Source: an uncultured Jannaschia sp. (lineage in GTDB: Bacteria > Pseudomonadota > Alphaproteobacteria > Rhodobacterales > Rhodobacteraceae). From it: a DNA stretch of 59,899 bases. The first letter of the stretch is position 1. The number at the start of each line of letters is the position of its first letter. The notes beneath the pieces are model-generated. The model had not been told where the DNA came from. It did no database searches and saw only the letters and a program-made list of their open reading frames with translations. This document shows, one piece after another, positions 45,673 to 53,885 of this stretch. A program made the translations under genes and the position numbers. The stretch spans positions 1 to 59,899 of the forward strand of contig NZ_CANLTR010000019.1 of NCBI RefSeq assembly GCF_947494055.1. The letters are read 5' to 3'.

Positions 45673-46268
45673 TCCCGGCCCGCACGGCCCTCGCCTGGGG
45701 GGCGGCGGTGCTCGTCGTCGCGGTGCCCTTCCTGATCGCCGCGGCGAGCCCGTTCCACGCCTATCGCAGTGCGCCCTACGTGGCCGCGAGCCTTGCCGGC
45801 GTGCTGGGGCTGGGCCTGCTGTTCGTGCAGCCGCTTCTGGCGGCGGGCTGGCTCCCCGGGGCGCGGTTGGCGCGGATGCGGCGCTGGCATCGCCGGGTCG
45901 GGGCCACGCTTGTCACTCTCGTGGCGATCCATGTGGGCGGCCTGCTGATCGCCAGCCCGCCCGACGCGATCGACGCCCTGCTCCTGCGCTCGCCGACACC
46001 GTTCTCCGTCTGGGGCGTGATCGCGATGTGGGCGGTGGTGCTGACCGGGCTGCTGGTGGCGCTGCGCGGTCGGATGCGGCTCCGGCCGGCCAGATGGGCT
46101 GCGATCCACAACGCCCTGGCGCTGGTCGTCGTCCTCGGAACAATCGTCCACGCGGTGCAGATCGAGGGGACGATGGAGGCGATGAGCAAATGGGCACTCT
46201 GCGCCGCCGCCCTTCTCGTCGCCGTCGCCGCCGTGGCGCGGACGCGCCTCGGGGCCCTGCGGCGGTGA
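45669..46268 (+). CDS. Ferric-reductase-like transmembrane protein
   Basis: The product is 199 residues from a GTG at 45669 that overlaps the previous stop. Five to six membrane helices are visible. Paired histidines that could bind haem are in RRWHRRVGATL and LVAIHVGG, and in AIHNALALV and GTIVHAVQ. This is the pattern of the cytochrome b-like ferric reductase domain without the FAD/NAD part. It may pass electrons across the membrane to a periplasmic partner such as the exported protein encoded upstream. Confidence 0.8.
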   Translation: MIPARTALAWGAAVLVVAVPFLIAAASPFHAYRSAPYVAASLAGVLGLGLLFVQPLLAAGWLPGARLARMRRWHRRVGATLVTLVAIHVGGLLIASPPDAIDALLLRSPTPFSVWGVIAMWAVVLTGLLVALRGRMRLRPARWAAIHNALALVVVLGTIVHAVQIEGTMEAMSKWALCAAALLVAVAAVARTRLGALRR

Positions 46269-46305
46269 TTGCCTAGGGCGGCGACAACCTTCCGTTGCGG
46301 CCGGG

Positions 46306-46794
46306 TCAGGGAACGAGATGCCTGACGACGAGATAGGCGGCTTCGTTGGAATGGAACGTCAGATAGATCGCCAGCAGGATCAGCGCCGTGTCCGTGACGT
46401 AGAGGGCGATCCGGCCGAGCAGCCCGGCTCGCTCGCCGGGCGCTGCGCCGCCACGCTTCAGGCAGAGCCAGAGACCGAGCGGCGGCAAGAAGGCGAGCCA
46501 GGCCCGGGCGGTGGTTCCGCGAATATGGTTCGAGCGCGCCGCCGCAAGGCAGTAGAGCCCCATGCCGGCGACGACGAGGCAGCCGAGAAGCCCCAGCACC
46601 TGGGAGTTCGGCTCGATTTCGACCGTGAAGATGATACCGACGGACGCCCGGAACATGACCTGCAGGATCGTGACGTACAGAACGTAGGTCACGCGCCGCA
46701 ACGCGGACCGGACGGTGAACCGCCAGCTTGCCAGAACGCCGCCGAGAGCCAGGGGCAGCATGATGAATGGATTCCAGACTTCAAGAGTGAGCAA
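46306..46794 (-). CDS. Integral membrane protein of unknown function
   Basis: The product is about 162 residues if it starts at the TTG at 46794, which has GGAAGAGG upstream; an internal ATG 11 codons later is the alternative. Four membrane segments are visible (FIMLPLALGGVLASW, VLYVTILQVMFRASVGIIF, LGLLGCLVVAGMGLYCL, LGRIALYVTDTALILLAIYLTF), with a basic loop LCLKRGGAAPGERAG between the last two. I do not recognise the family. It is convergent with the ferric-reductase-like gene. Confidence 0.6.
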   Translation of the reverse strand: MLTLEVWNPFIMLPLALGGVLASWRFTVRSALRRVTYVLYVTILQVMFRASVGIIFTVEIEPNSQVLGLLGCLVVAGMGLYCLAAARSNHIRGTTARAWLAFLPPLGLWLCLKRGGAAPGERAGLLGRIALYVTDTALILLAIYLTFHSNEAAYLVVRHLVP

Positions 46795-46997
46795 TGGGAC
46801 ACCTCTTCCGACGGTCCGGGTTCGATCCGGTCTGGGCCGGGCCGTTCTCTGAATTCTCGCCAATGACGTAAAAACCGTTAAGGCAGGCGATCCGGTCAAC
46901 GCCCTGGCATCGATGGTTCAGAACGAGGTCGCCTTGTGGTCTGGCGTCGCCCGCCGCGTTGTTCCACATCGGCCCCAAAGGTCGAAAAGGAGCCCGC

Positions 46998-47780
46998 ATG
47001 GAACAGAAACGCCGCCTCGAGGGCAGGACAGCTCTCATCACCGGGGCCGCCCGCGGCATCGGCCTTTCCTTCGCGCAGGCCTATGCGCGCGAGGGGGCCC
47101 GCGTCGCCATCGCCGACATCGACATCGCGCGCGCCCGCGCGGCCGTCGCCGCGCTCGGCGAGGCGGGCATTGCGGTGGAGATGGACGTGACCGACCAGGA
47201 CAGCATCGACCGGGGCGTCGCGGCTGCGATCGAGGGGCTGGGCCATATCGACATCCTCGTCAACAACGCGGCGCTGTTCTCGGCTGCGCCGCTGGTCGAG
47301 ATCACCCGCGCCGATTACGACAGGCTGTTCTCCGTCAACGTCGCCGGAACGCTGTTCACGATGCAGGCCGTCGCGCGCCACATGATCGCGCGCGGGCAGG
47401 GGGGAAAGATCATCAACATGGCCAGCCAGGCCGGCCGGCGCGGTGAGCCGCTGGTGGCGGTCTACTGCGCCACCAAGGCCGCGGTGATCTCGCTCACCCA
47501 GTCGGCCGGGCTGAACCTGATCGAACACGGCATCAACGTGAACGCCATCGCCCCCGGCGTCGTCGACGGCGAGCATTGGGACGGCGTCGACGCTTTCTTC
47601 GCCCGCTACGAGAACAAGGCGCCGGGCCAGAAGAAGAAGGAAGTCGGCGCGAGTGTGCCCTACGGCCGGATGGGGACGGCCGAGGACCTGACCGGGATGG
47701 CGATCTTCCTGGCCACCGAGGAGGCGGACTACATCGTCTCGCAATGCTTCAACGTCGATGGCGGACAATGGATGAGCTGA
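46998..47780 (+). CDS. smoS: Sorbitol/polyol dehydrogenase, SDR family (SmoS-like)
   Basis: The product is 260 residues from the ATG at 46998, preceded by AAAAGGAG. The cofactor motif is ITGAARGIG. The Ser, Tyr and Lys site is in INMASQAGRRGE and VAVYCATKAAVIS. The motifs GINVNAIAPGVVDGEHWDGVD and FNVDGGQWMS match sorbitol dehydrogenase of Rhodobacter sphaeroides (SmoS/PolS) closely. That enzyme oxidises D-sorbitol to fructose and galactitol to a tagatose. It heads the polyol locus. Confidence 0.82.
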   Translation: MEQKRRLEGRTALITGAARGIGLSFAQAYAREGARVAIADIDIARARAAVAALGEAGIAVEMDVTDQDSIDRGVAAAIEGLGHIDILVNNAALFSAAPLVEITRADYDRLFSVNVAGTLFTMQAVARHMIARGQGGKIINMASQAGRRGEPLVAVYCATKAAVISLTQSAGLNLIEHGINVNAIAPGVVDGEHWDGVDAFFARYENKAPGQKKKEVGASVPYGRMGTAEDLTGMAIFLATEEADYIVSQCFNVDGGQWMS

Positions 47781-47799
47781 TAGGGCGGGGGATGAACCG

Positions 47800-48579
47800 A
47801 TGGATCTGGGACTGAACGGGAAACGCGCGGTCGTCACCGGGGGAAGCCGGGGAATAGGCCTGGGCATCGCGCGTGCCTTCGCGCGGGAAGGGGCCGATGT
47901 CCTCATCACCGCGCGGACGCAATCCGCCGTCGCGCGGGCGGCCGAGGAGATCGCGTCGGAATTCGGCGTGGCGGCGCGGGGAATCGCGTCCGACGTGGCC
48001 ACGGCCGAAGGCTGCGCGGCGATCGTAGCCGCCGCCGCCGAGATGGGCGGCGCGGATATTTTCGTCTCGAATGCCGGCACCGGGTCGAACGAGACGGTCA
48101 TGGACGCGCCCGACGAGAAATGGCTCGAGTTCTGGAACCTGCACGTGATGGCGGCGGTGCGGCTGTCGCGCGGGCTAGCCCCGCAGATGGAGGCCCGGGG
48201 CGGCGGTGCGATGCTGATGAACGCGTCGATCTGCGCCGTTCAGCCGCTCTGGTACGAGCCGATCTATAACACCACCAAGGCGGCGCTGATGATGTTCTCG
48301 AAATGCCTGTCGACGGAGATGATCGGCCGGAACATCCGCGTGAACACGGTCAATCCCGGGCTCGTCCGCACGCCCGACTGGGAGAACACCGCGCGCGAGC
48401 TCAGGGGCGAGAAATGGGAGGACTACCTGCAGGAGGTCGCCGACGAGCACGCGCCGATCCGGCGCTTCGCGAGCGTCGAGGAACTCGCCGACTTCTGCGT
48501 GTTCCTCTGCTCGGCGCGGGCCAGCTATCTCGTCGGAAGCGCGGTCCATGTCGACGGCGGCATGTTGCGGACGGTCTGA
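47800..48579 (+). CDS. SDR-family oxidoreductase in the polyol locus
   Basis: The product is 259 residues. The cofactor motif is VTGGSRGIGLGIA. The active site is in MLMNASICAVQP and EPIYNTTKAALMM. The C-terminus is HVDGGMLRTV. It begins 20 bases after the sorbitol dehydrogenase gene, so the two are probably one transcript. The residues ASICAV replace the usual SS-containing strand, with Ser still at the expected place. The substrate is unknown; a second polyol or sugar acid is likely from context. Confidence 0.85.
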   Translation: MDLGLNGKRAVVTGGSRGIGLGIARAFAREGADVLITARTQSAVARAAEEIASEFGVAARGIASDVATAEGCAAIVAAAAEMGGADIFVSNAGTGSNETVMDAPDEKWLEFWNLHVMAAVRLSRGLAPQMEARGGGAMLMNASICAVQPLWYEPIYNTTKAALMMFSKCLSTEMIGRNIRVNTVNPGLVRTPDWENTARELRGEKWEDYLQEVADEHAPIRRFASVEELADFCVFLCSARASYLVGSAVHVDGGMLRTV

Positions 48580-48749
48580 GCGCCCCGGACCGCCGGCGGG
48601 GCCGGGCCCTACAGGGTGCCGGTCGGAGCGGGCCCGGATTGCGGCGTTTCGGTTCCGGGCCGCCAGGCCTGCGGAACCGGAACGTCGTCCCCTCACGCGT
48701 CCTTTCTCCGAACGAAACCATGCGGCGAAGGCGCCCCGCCGCCGCGCGT

Positions 48750-49478
48750 TCAGACGGCGGAGAAGCCCCCGTCGATGGGCAGCGTGACGCCCGAGATCAT
48801 CGCCGCCCCGTCGGAGAGGAGGAACACGATCGGCGCGGCGATGTCGTCCTCCGTCGCCCAGCGGCCGAGCGGCATCGTCTCGAGGAACGGCCCCTCGATC
48901 TCCGGGCGGCCCCAGTACCACGTGGACATGGGCGTCATCACGACCGTCGGATTGACGCTGTTCACGCGGATCCCGTGCGGGCCCAGTTCGAGTGCGGAGA
49001 CCCGGGTGATGCCGTCGAGCGCCGCCTTCGATGCCGTGTAGGAGACGTGGCCCTTCAGCCCCACGAGCGCGGCCTGGCTCGACACGTTGACGATGGCGCC
49101 GCCCCGTCCAAGACGGATCATCGACTGCGCGGCGTATTTCGTCGCGAGAAGCGCGCCGCGGGTGTTGACCGCGATGACCTTGTCGAAGACCGCGATGTCG
49201 GTCTCCATCGGCGTGGCGATCTCGCCGCCGAAACCGCCGCAATTCACCAGTCCCCAGAGGTCGAGCCCGTCGAGCGCGGCCGCGACCTCTTCCTCCGCCT
49301 CGAGCGCGAAGGCGAGGCTGCGGCAGCCGGTCTCGTCGGCGAGCGCCGCGAGCTTGCCGGCGTCGCGCCCCGCCGCGATCACGTCCGCGCCCTTCGCGCG
49401 GAGCTGCCGCACGGTCGCGCCGCCGATCCCGCCCGATGCGCCCGTCACGAGGATCGCGCCCCCACCGAATCGTGTCAT
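48750..49478 (-). CDS. SDR-family oxidoreductase, xylulose-reductase/threitol-dehydrogenase-like
   Basis: The product is 242 residues starting at 49478, where AAGGACGAAGG precedes the ATG; an ATG six codons earlier is less well placed. The cofactor motif is VTGASGGIG. The active site is in IVNVSSQAAL and VSYTASKAALDG. The region VNSVNPTVVMTPMSTWYW resembles L-xylulose reductase and erythritol/threitol dehydrogenases. It reads toward the other two SDRs and lies downstream of the importer operon on the same strand. Confidence 0.85.
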   Translation of the reverse strand: MTRFGGGAILVTGASGGIGGATVRQLRAKGADVIAAGRDAGKLAALADETGCRSLAFALEAEEEVAAALDGLDLWGLVNCGGFGGEIATPMETDIAVFDKVIAVNTRGALLATKYAAQSMIRLGRGGAIVNVSSQAALVGLKGHVSYTASKAALDGITRVSALELGPHGIRVNSVNPTVVMTPMSTWYWGRPEIEGPFLETMPLGRWATEDDIAAPIVFLLSDGAAMISGVTLPIDGGFSAV

Positions 49479-49779
49479 GTGCCTTCGTCCTTCCATCGTG
49501 CCGCCGGACCAGCCGCCGCATGCCCCGCGATATCCCGCGCCGTCGGGCAGTTGGATGTGCGGCCGCGCCGGACGGGCAGGGTCCCGGCACGCCTGTCGCT
49601 CGCGCAGGCGATCGGCCCGCGGACGCGCCGACCCACATCCCTGCCGACGCCGCCCCCAAAGAGGACGGGCCGGAAGCCGCCCGCTTCGCTCGCCGCGGGG
49701 AGCGAAGCCGCGAGCTCACCGCCGATCCGGCCGTTTCGACCCGAGGGAACGGCCGGGCCCGGCGCCTGCAACGCTCGCC
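49479..49779. other. Intergenic stretch between SDR and importer ATPase
   Basis: About 300 bases with no recognisable gene or repeat. It may carry a separate promoter for the SDR gene. Confidence 0.5.
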
Positions 49780-50520
49780 TCATTCCTGCGCGCCCATCAT
49801 CAGGCGCACGACCTCCTCGTCGCTGGTCTCCGCCGGACGGCGCTCGCCCGCGACCTTGCCACGCGCGAGCACGATGATCCGGTCGGCGGCGGCGAAGATG
49901 TCGGGCAGGTTGTGCGAGATCAGGATGATCCCGACGCCGCGCGCCTTGAGCCGTTCGATCAGGGCCATGACCTCGCGCTGCTCGGGCACGCCGAGCGCGG
50001 CGGTCGGCTCGTCCATGATGACGAGCTCCGCCTCCCAGTGGATCGCGCGGGCGATGGCGATGGCCTGCCGCTGTCCGCCGGAGAGTTCGCGCACCGAGGC
50101 GCGGGGGTCCGGCAGCTCGATCCCGAGGCCCTTCATCACCCGCGCGGCGTCCGCGCGCATGGCGCGGCGGTCGAGGACGGGCAAGCCTAGCACGCGCGTC
50201 GTCTTTTCCCGGCCGAGATAGAGGTTCAGCCCGGGGTCCAGATTGTCGGCGAGCGCGAGGTCCTGATAGATTGTCTCGATTCCCGCGCCGCGCACCGCCT
50301 CGGGGAAGGACCCGGTCAGGCGGCGTCCCTTGAAGCGGACCTCCCCGGAGGTGGGCTGATAGACGCCGGAGACCATCTTGATCACCGTGGACTTGCCCGC
50401 GCCGTTGTCGCCGGCGAGCACCACGCATTCACCGGGGCCGACCGCGAAGGAGACGTCGCTCACCGCCTCGTTGCCGCCGAAGCGCTTGCGCAGGCCCTCG
50501 ACCTCGAGGAGCGCGCTCAC
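49780..50520 (-). CDS. Ribose/fructose-type sugar ABC transporter ATPase (single domain)
   Basis: The product is 246 residues from a GTG at 50520 overlapping the permease stop (GTGA). Walker A is GDNGAGKST, the signature is LSGGQRQA, Walker B is LVIMDEPTAAL, and the switch His is in LISHNLPDI. It has one nucleotide-binding domain, like FrcA, where RbsA/XylG have two, and presumably works as a dimer. It is the last gene of the three-gene importer operon. Confidence 0.92.
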   Translation of the reverse strand: MSALLEVEGLRKRFGGNEAVSDVSFAVGPGECVVLAGDNGAGKSTVIKMVSGVYQPTSGEVRFKGRRLTGSFPEAVRGAGIETIYQDLALADNLDPGLNLYLGREKTTRVLGLPVLDRRAMRADAARVMKGLGIELPDPRASVRELSGGQRQAIAIARAIHWEAELVIMDEPTAALGVPEQREVMALIERLKARGVGIILISHNLPDIFAAADRIIVLARGKVAGERRPAETSDEEVVRLMMGAQE

Positions 50521-51524
50521 GATCGGGCTCCGGTCAGGCGGTCGCGGGACTGGTCGACGATGACCGCGACGATGATCACGAAGCCGACCGCGATGAACTG
50601 CCAGTAGGGGGGCAGGCCGGAGAAGACGAGACCGAACTGGATCACGGCGATGATGAGCGAGCCGACGACGGTGCCGGTGATCGTGCCCTGCCCGCCGGTG
50701 AGGGAAGCGCCGCCGATGAAGACCGCGGCGACTGCGTAGAGCAGGATCGGCTCGCCCGCATTGGCGGCGCCCGCCGAGAAGCGTCCGGTATAGACGAGCC
50801 CGCCGATGGCGGCGGTGACGGACGAGATCACGAACAGGATCATCAGGTGCCGCTTCACGTCGACGCCCGCCCGCTCGACCGAGGCGCGGCTCGCGCCGAG
50901 CGCGTAGGTATGCACGCCGAAGCGCGTATAGGTTAGAATGTAGTGGCAGACGAGTGCCAGCACGACAGCGAGCAGGACCGGGATCGGCACGCCGAGGACG
51001 TTGCCGTTGCCGAAGGTCCGCGCCGCCTCGTTCTGGATCGACACGACCGCGCCGCCCGCCACGATCAGCGCCGCGCCGCGGGCGATGCCGTAGGTGCCGA
51101 GCGTTCCGATGAAGCTCGGCACGTCGAGGCGCGAGACGAGCCAGCCGTTCACGACGCCGACGCTCACGCCCGCCAGGATGCCGGCGGCGAGCCCCGCGAG
51201 GAGCGCCAGGACGCCGCCATCGGCGCCGAACATGTTGACGACGAGCGCCATGGTCACGGCGGCGAAACCGGAGCTGAAGGCGATGGAAAGGTCGATATGG
51301 CCCGCCACTACGACGAGCGTCAGCCCGAGCGCGAGAAGCAGGATCTGCGCCGCCGCGATGGCGAGCGATTGCAGCGAATAGACGCGGAACAGGAACGTCG
51401 TCCCGACCTCCACCTGCGCGTAGATCTCGAAGAAGACGAGGATCAGGGCGAGGAACAGCCAGGACCACAGGTTGAGCAGGGGCTTCCAGAAGGAAGCCCC
51501 GTTCGCGGACGCATTCATGCTCAT
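50517..51524 (-). CDS. Ribose/fructose-type sugar ABC transporter permease
   Basis: The product is 335 residues with eight to ten membrane helices. The RbsC/FrcC signatures GLTLVVVAGHIDLSIAFSSG and AVAAVFIGGASLTGGQGT are present. The start overlaps the binding-protein stop by four bases (ATGA). It should form a homodimeric channel for a monosaccharide or polyol. Confidence 0.92.
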   Translation of the reverse strand: MSMNASANGASFWKPLLNLWSWLFLALILVFFEIYAQVEVGTTFLFRVYSLQSLAIAAAQILLLALGLTLVVVAGHIDLSIAFSSGFAAVTMALVVNMFGADGGVLALLAGLAAGILAGVSVGVVNGWLVSRLDVPSFIGTLGTYGIARGAALIVAGGAVVSIQNEAARTFGNGNVLGVPIPVLLAVVLALVCHYILTYTRFGVHTYALGASRASVERAGVDVKRHLMILFVISSVTAAIGGLVYTGRFSAGAANAGEPILLYAVAAVFIGGASLTGGQGTITGTVVGSLIIAVIQFGLVFSGLPPYWQFIAVGFVIIVAVIVDQSRDRLTGARS

Positions 51525-52519
51525 TCCGCGTAGATGAACTTCTGGATGTCCTCGTCGTTCACGTTGTCCGCCGTGATGACGGTGAAGCCGGTACCGATCT
51601 GGGTCGGGACCGACTGGCCCTGGATCACCGCGAAGGCGGTCATCACGCCGTAGAAGCCGATTTCGGCGGGGTGCTGGGCGATGACGGCGTCGACCTGACC
51701 AGAGGAGAGGTTGTTGGTGATCGAGGGCGGCGCGTCGAAGGCGATCATCGTCACCTGATCGTTCATGTTCGCCGCCGCCACGCCGTTCGAGGCGCCGAGG
51801 GCGGAGAACAGGTTGGCGCCGAACACGCCCTTGATGTCGGGGTTGCGCGCGAGCACGGCCTGGAACTGCGAGGCGGCCTGCGAGGCGTCGTTCTCGTTGT
51901 ACTGGGTGTCGAGCACCTCGACGTCGGGGTAGTTCTCCGCCATCTCGGCCTTGAAGCCCTCCTCCCGCTGATCCATCGTCGAGACCCCGGGCCGGAGGTG
52001 GGCGACGTAGACCTTGCCCGCGCCGCCGATCGCGTCGGCCATCGCGCGCGCGGCCATGCGCCCGCCCATCACGTTGTCGGAGGCGATGTAGGCGAGCGGG
52101 AAGTCGGCATCGCCCGCGCCGTCTTGATACTGGCCGTCGTCCACGAAGGTGTCCACGGTGATGACCGGGATGCCGGCCTCGTCGGCGCGACGCAGCGGCT
52201 CGATGAGCTGCGTGCTGTCGGTCGGCGCGATGAGCAGCGCGTCGGGCTGCCGCGCGATCACGGCGTCGAGCACGGGGGTCTGGAGCACGGGGTCGAACTC
52301 CTCCGCTCCCTGGAAGTTCACCTCGATACCGAGCGCCTCGGCCGCCGCCTGTGCGCCGCGGTTCATCGTGATGTAGAACGCGTCGGTCGTCAGGCCGGGG
52401 ATCAGCGTGATCGAGATGTCCTCGGGTGGCACCGGCAGCGGGTCGTCCTGCGCGATGACGGGCGCGGCGCCGAGTCCGATGGCGGCGACCAGCGCCGCAC
52501 GAAAGAGATTGGTGTGCAT
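51521..52519 (-). CDS. Ribose-type sugar-binding periplasmic protein
   Basis: The product is 332 residues. The signal peptide is MHTNLFRAALVAAIGLGAAP, with VIAQ before cleavage. The mature protein has the type I binding-protein pattern of RbsB: ALLIAPTDSTQLIEPLRRADEAGIPVITVDTF, YIASDNVMGGRMAARAMA and VFGANLFSALGASNGVAAA. It is the first gene of the importer operon and diverges from the kinase and GatZ-like genes. The ligand is probably a hexitol or hexose used by those enzymes. Confidence 0.9.
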   Translation of the reverse strand: MHTNLFRAALVAAIGLGAAPVIAQDDPLPVPPEDISITLIPGLTTDAFYITMNRGAQAAAEALGIEVNFQGAEEFDPVLQTPVLDAVIARQPDALLIAPTDSTQLIEPLRRADEAGIPVITVDTFVDDGQYQDGAGDADFPLAYIASDNVMGGRMAARAMADAIGGAGKVYVAHLRPGVSTMDQREEGFKAEMAENYPDVEVLDTQYNENDASQAASQFQAVLARNPDIKGVFGANLFSALGASNGVAAANMNDQVTMIAFDAPPSITNNLSSGQVDAVIAQHPAEIGFYGVMTAFAVIQGQSVPTQIGTGFTVITADNVNDEDIQKFIYAE

Positions 52520-52904
52520 CCTGTTCCTCCCTGGTGGTCGGTCCCTCCCGGACCTGGCCGGATGCTCTGCCGGTTACTGGCGGGGGTCAACAGGCTTGCT
52601 GTGGAGATGGCGGCCGAACCGGAGGCGTCCGCTCTCGTGGGCCTGCGGCCCGGGACCGGGTCGTGGCACCGCCCCGCGCCGGTTCCCTGGCAACCCGGTC
52701 GTGCCGTACGACCGGATCGGGGCGGGATTTTCGCCGAACGGGTTTGCGCCTTCCGCGAAGGACGGTAACGGTCAGGGATTAGGCCGGGGGAGCGACGATG
52801 CAGGGGTCTCGAATGAAACCGTCGGGCCGGAGGATGTCGATCCGCTCCATCGCGGCAGGCGGGCCTTTCCCGGCAGGTTCAGGGACACGCCACGGAGGGC
52901 CGGA
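52520..52904. promoter_or_regulatory. Divergent promoter region between importer and kinase genes
   Basis: About 385 bases separate the importer operon from the kinase. An imperfect palindrome GTCGTGCCGTACGAC lies around 52698-52712 and could be an operator. No regulator gene for this locus is visible in the window. Confidence 0.35.
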
Positions 52905-53885
52905 ATGACACGTGCGCTCGCTCCGGACGCGCTCGGGCCGACGATCTGCGCCGGCGAGATCCTGGTTGAGCTCGTCGCCAGCCGTCCCGGCGCGGGCTTC
53001 CGGGAGGTTCTGGACCTGACCGGGCCCTATCCGAGCGGTGCGCCGGCCATCTTCATTGACCAATGCGCCCGGCTCGGCGGGCAGGCCGCGATGATCGGCG
53101 CGGTCGGCGACGACGATTTCGGCGCGGTCAATCTCGACCGCCTGCGTCAGGACGGCGCCGACCTGAGTGGCGTCGCCGTGGATCCGGACCGCCCCACCGG
53201 CTCCGCATTCGTGCGCTACCGCCCGGACGGCGCGCGCGACTTCGTCTACAACATCGCCCATTCCGCCGCCGCCCGCTTCGGCTGGTCCGACGCGGTCGAG
53301 GCGCTGGTCCGCCGCGCGGGGCACCTGCACGTCATGGGCACCGCCCTGTCGATGCAAGCGGCGCGCGATGTCATCGTCCGTGCGGCGGACATCGTCCTCG
53401 GGCGGGGCGGGTCGCTCTCCGTCGATCCGAACCTCCGCAAGGAAATCGCCCACGACGCGGAAACGGAGGCGCTCTTCGCGGACCTCGTCGATCGCGCCGC
53501 GCTCTGTCTGCCCTCGGGCGAGGAGCTTTCCCGGGCCGCCGGAATCGCGATGCCCGAGGCGGCGGTCGCGGCGCTGCACGCGCGCGGGGTGGGCGAGGTC
53601 GTGCTGAAACGCGGCGCGGGGGGCGCCACGTTGTTCCTGCCGGGCGGCATCCGCCACGACGCCGCGGCCTTCGCCGTCCCGGAGGTCGATCCGACCGGCG
53701 CGGGAGATTGCTTCGGCGCGGCCTACCTGACCTGCCGGCGCCTCGGGATGGCGCCGAAGCGCGCGCTCGACTATGCCTGCGCCGCGGGCGCGTGCAACGT
53801 CGCCGTTCGCGGGCCGATGGAGGGTGCGGCCACCCGCGCGGAGCTCGACGCCTTCATCGCCGGTACCCCGAGGAGGGCTTCGTGA
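52905..53885 (+). CDS. PfkB-family sugar kinase, probable tagatose/ketohexose kinase
   Basis: The product is 326 residues from the ATG at 52905, with GGAGG upstream. PfkB motifs: GGQAAMIGAVGDDDFGAV near the N-terminus and the catalytic DPTGAGDCFGAAYL near residue 265. The substrate-side YPSGAPAIFIDQCARLGG is also present. It should phosphorylate a ketose, most likely D-tagatose to the 6-phosphate given the adjacent GatZ-like gene. That assignment follows the published Agrobacterium altritol/galactitol pathway, in which a PF00294 kinase and a PF08013 epimerase act in sequence. Its stop overlaps the next start (GTGA). Confidence 0.85.
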   Translation: MTRALAPDALGPTICAGEILVELVASRPGAGFREVLDLTGPYPSGAPAIFIDQCARLGGQAAMIGAVGDDDFGAVNLDRLRQDGADLSGVAVDPDRPTGSAFVRYRPDGARDFVYNIAHSAAARFGWSDAVEALVRRAGHLHVMGTALSMQAARDVIVRAADIVLGRGGSLSVDPNLRKEIAHDAETEALFADLVDRAALCLPSGEELSRAAGIAMPEAAVAALHARGVGEVVLKRGAGGATLFLPGGIRHDAAAFAVPEVDPTGAGDCFGAAYLTCRRLGMAPKRALDYACAAGACNVAVRGPMEGAATRAELDAFIAGTPRRAS

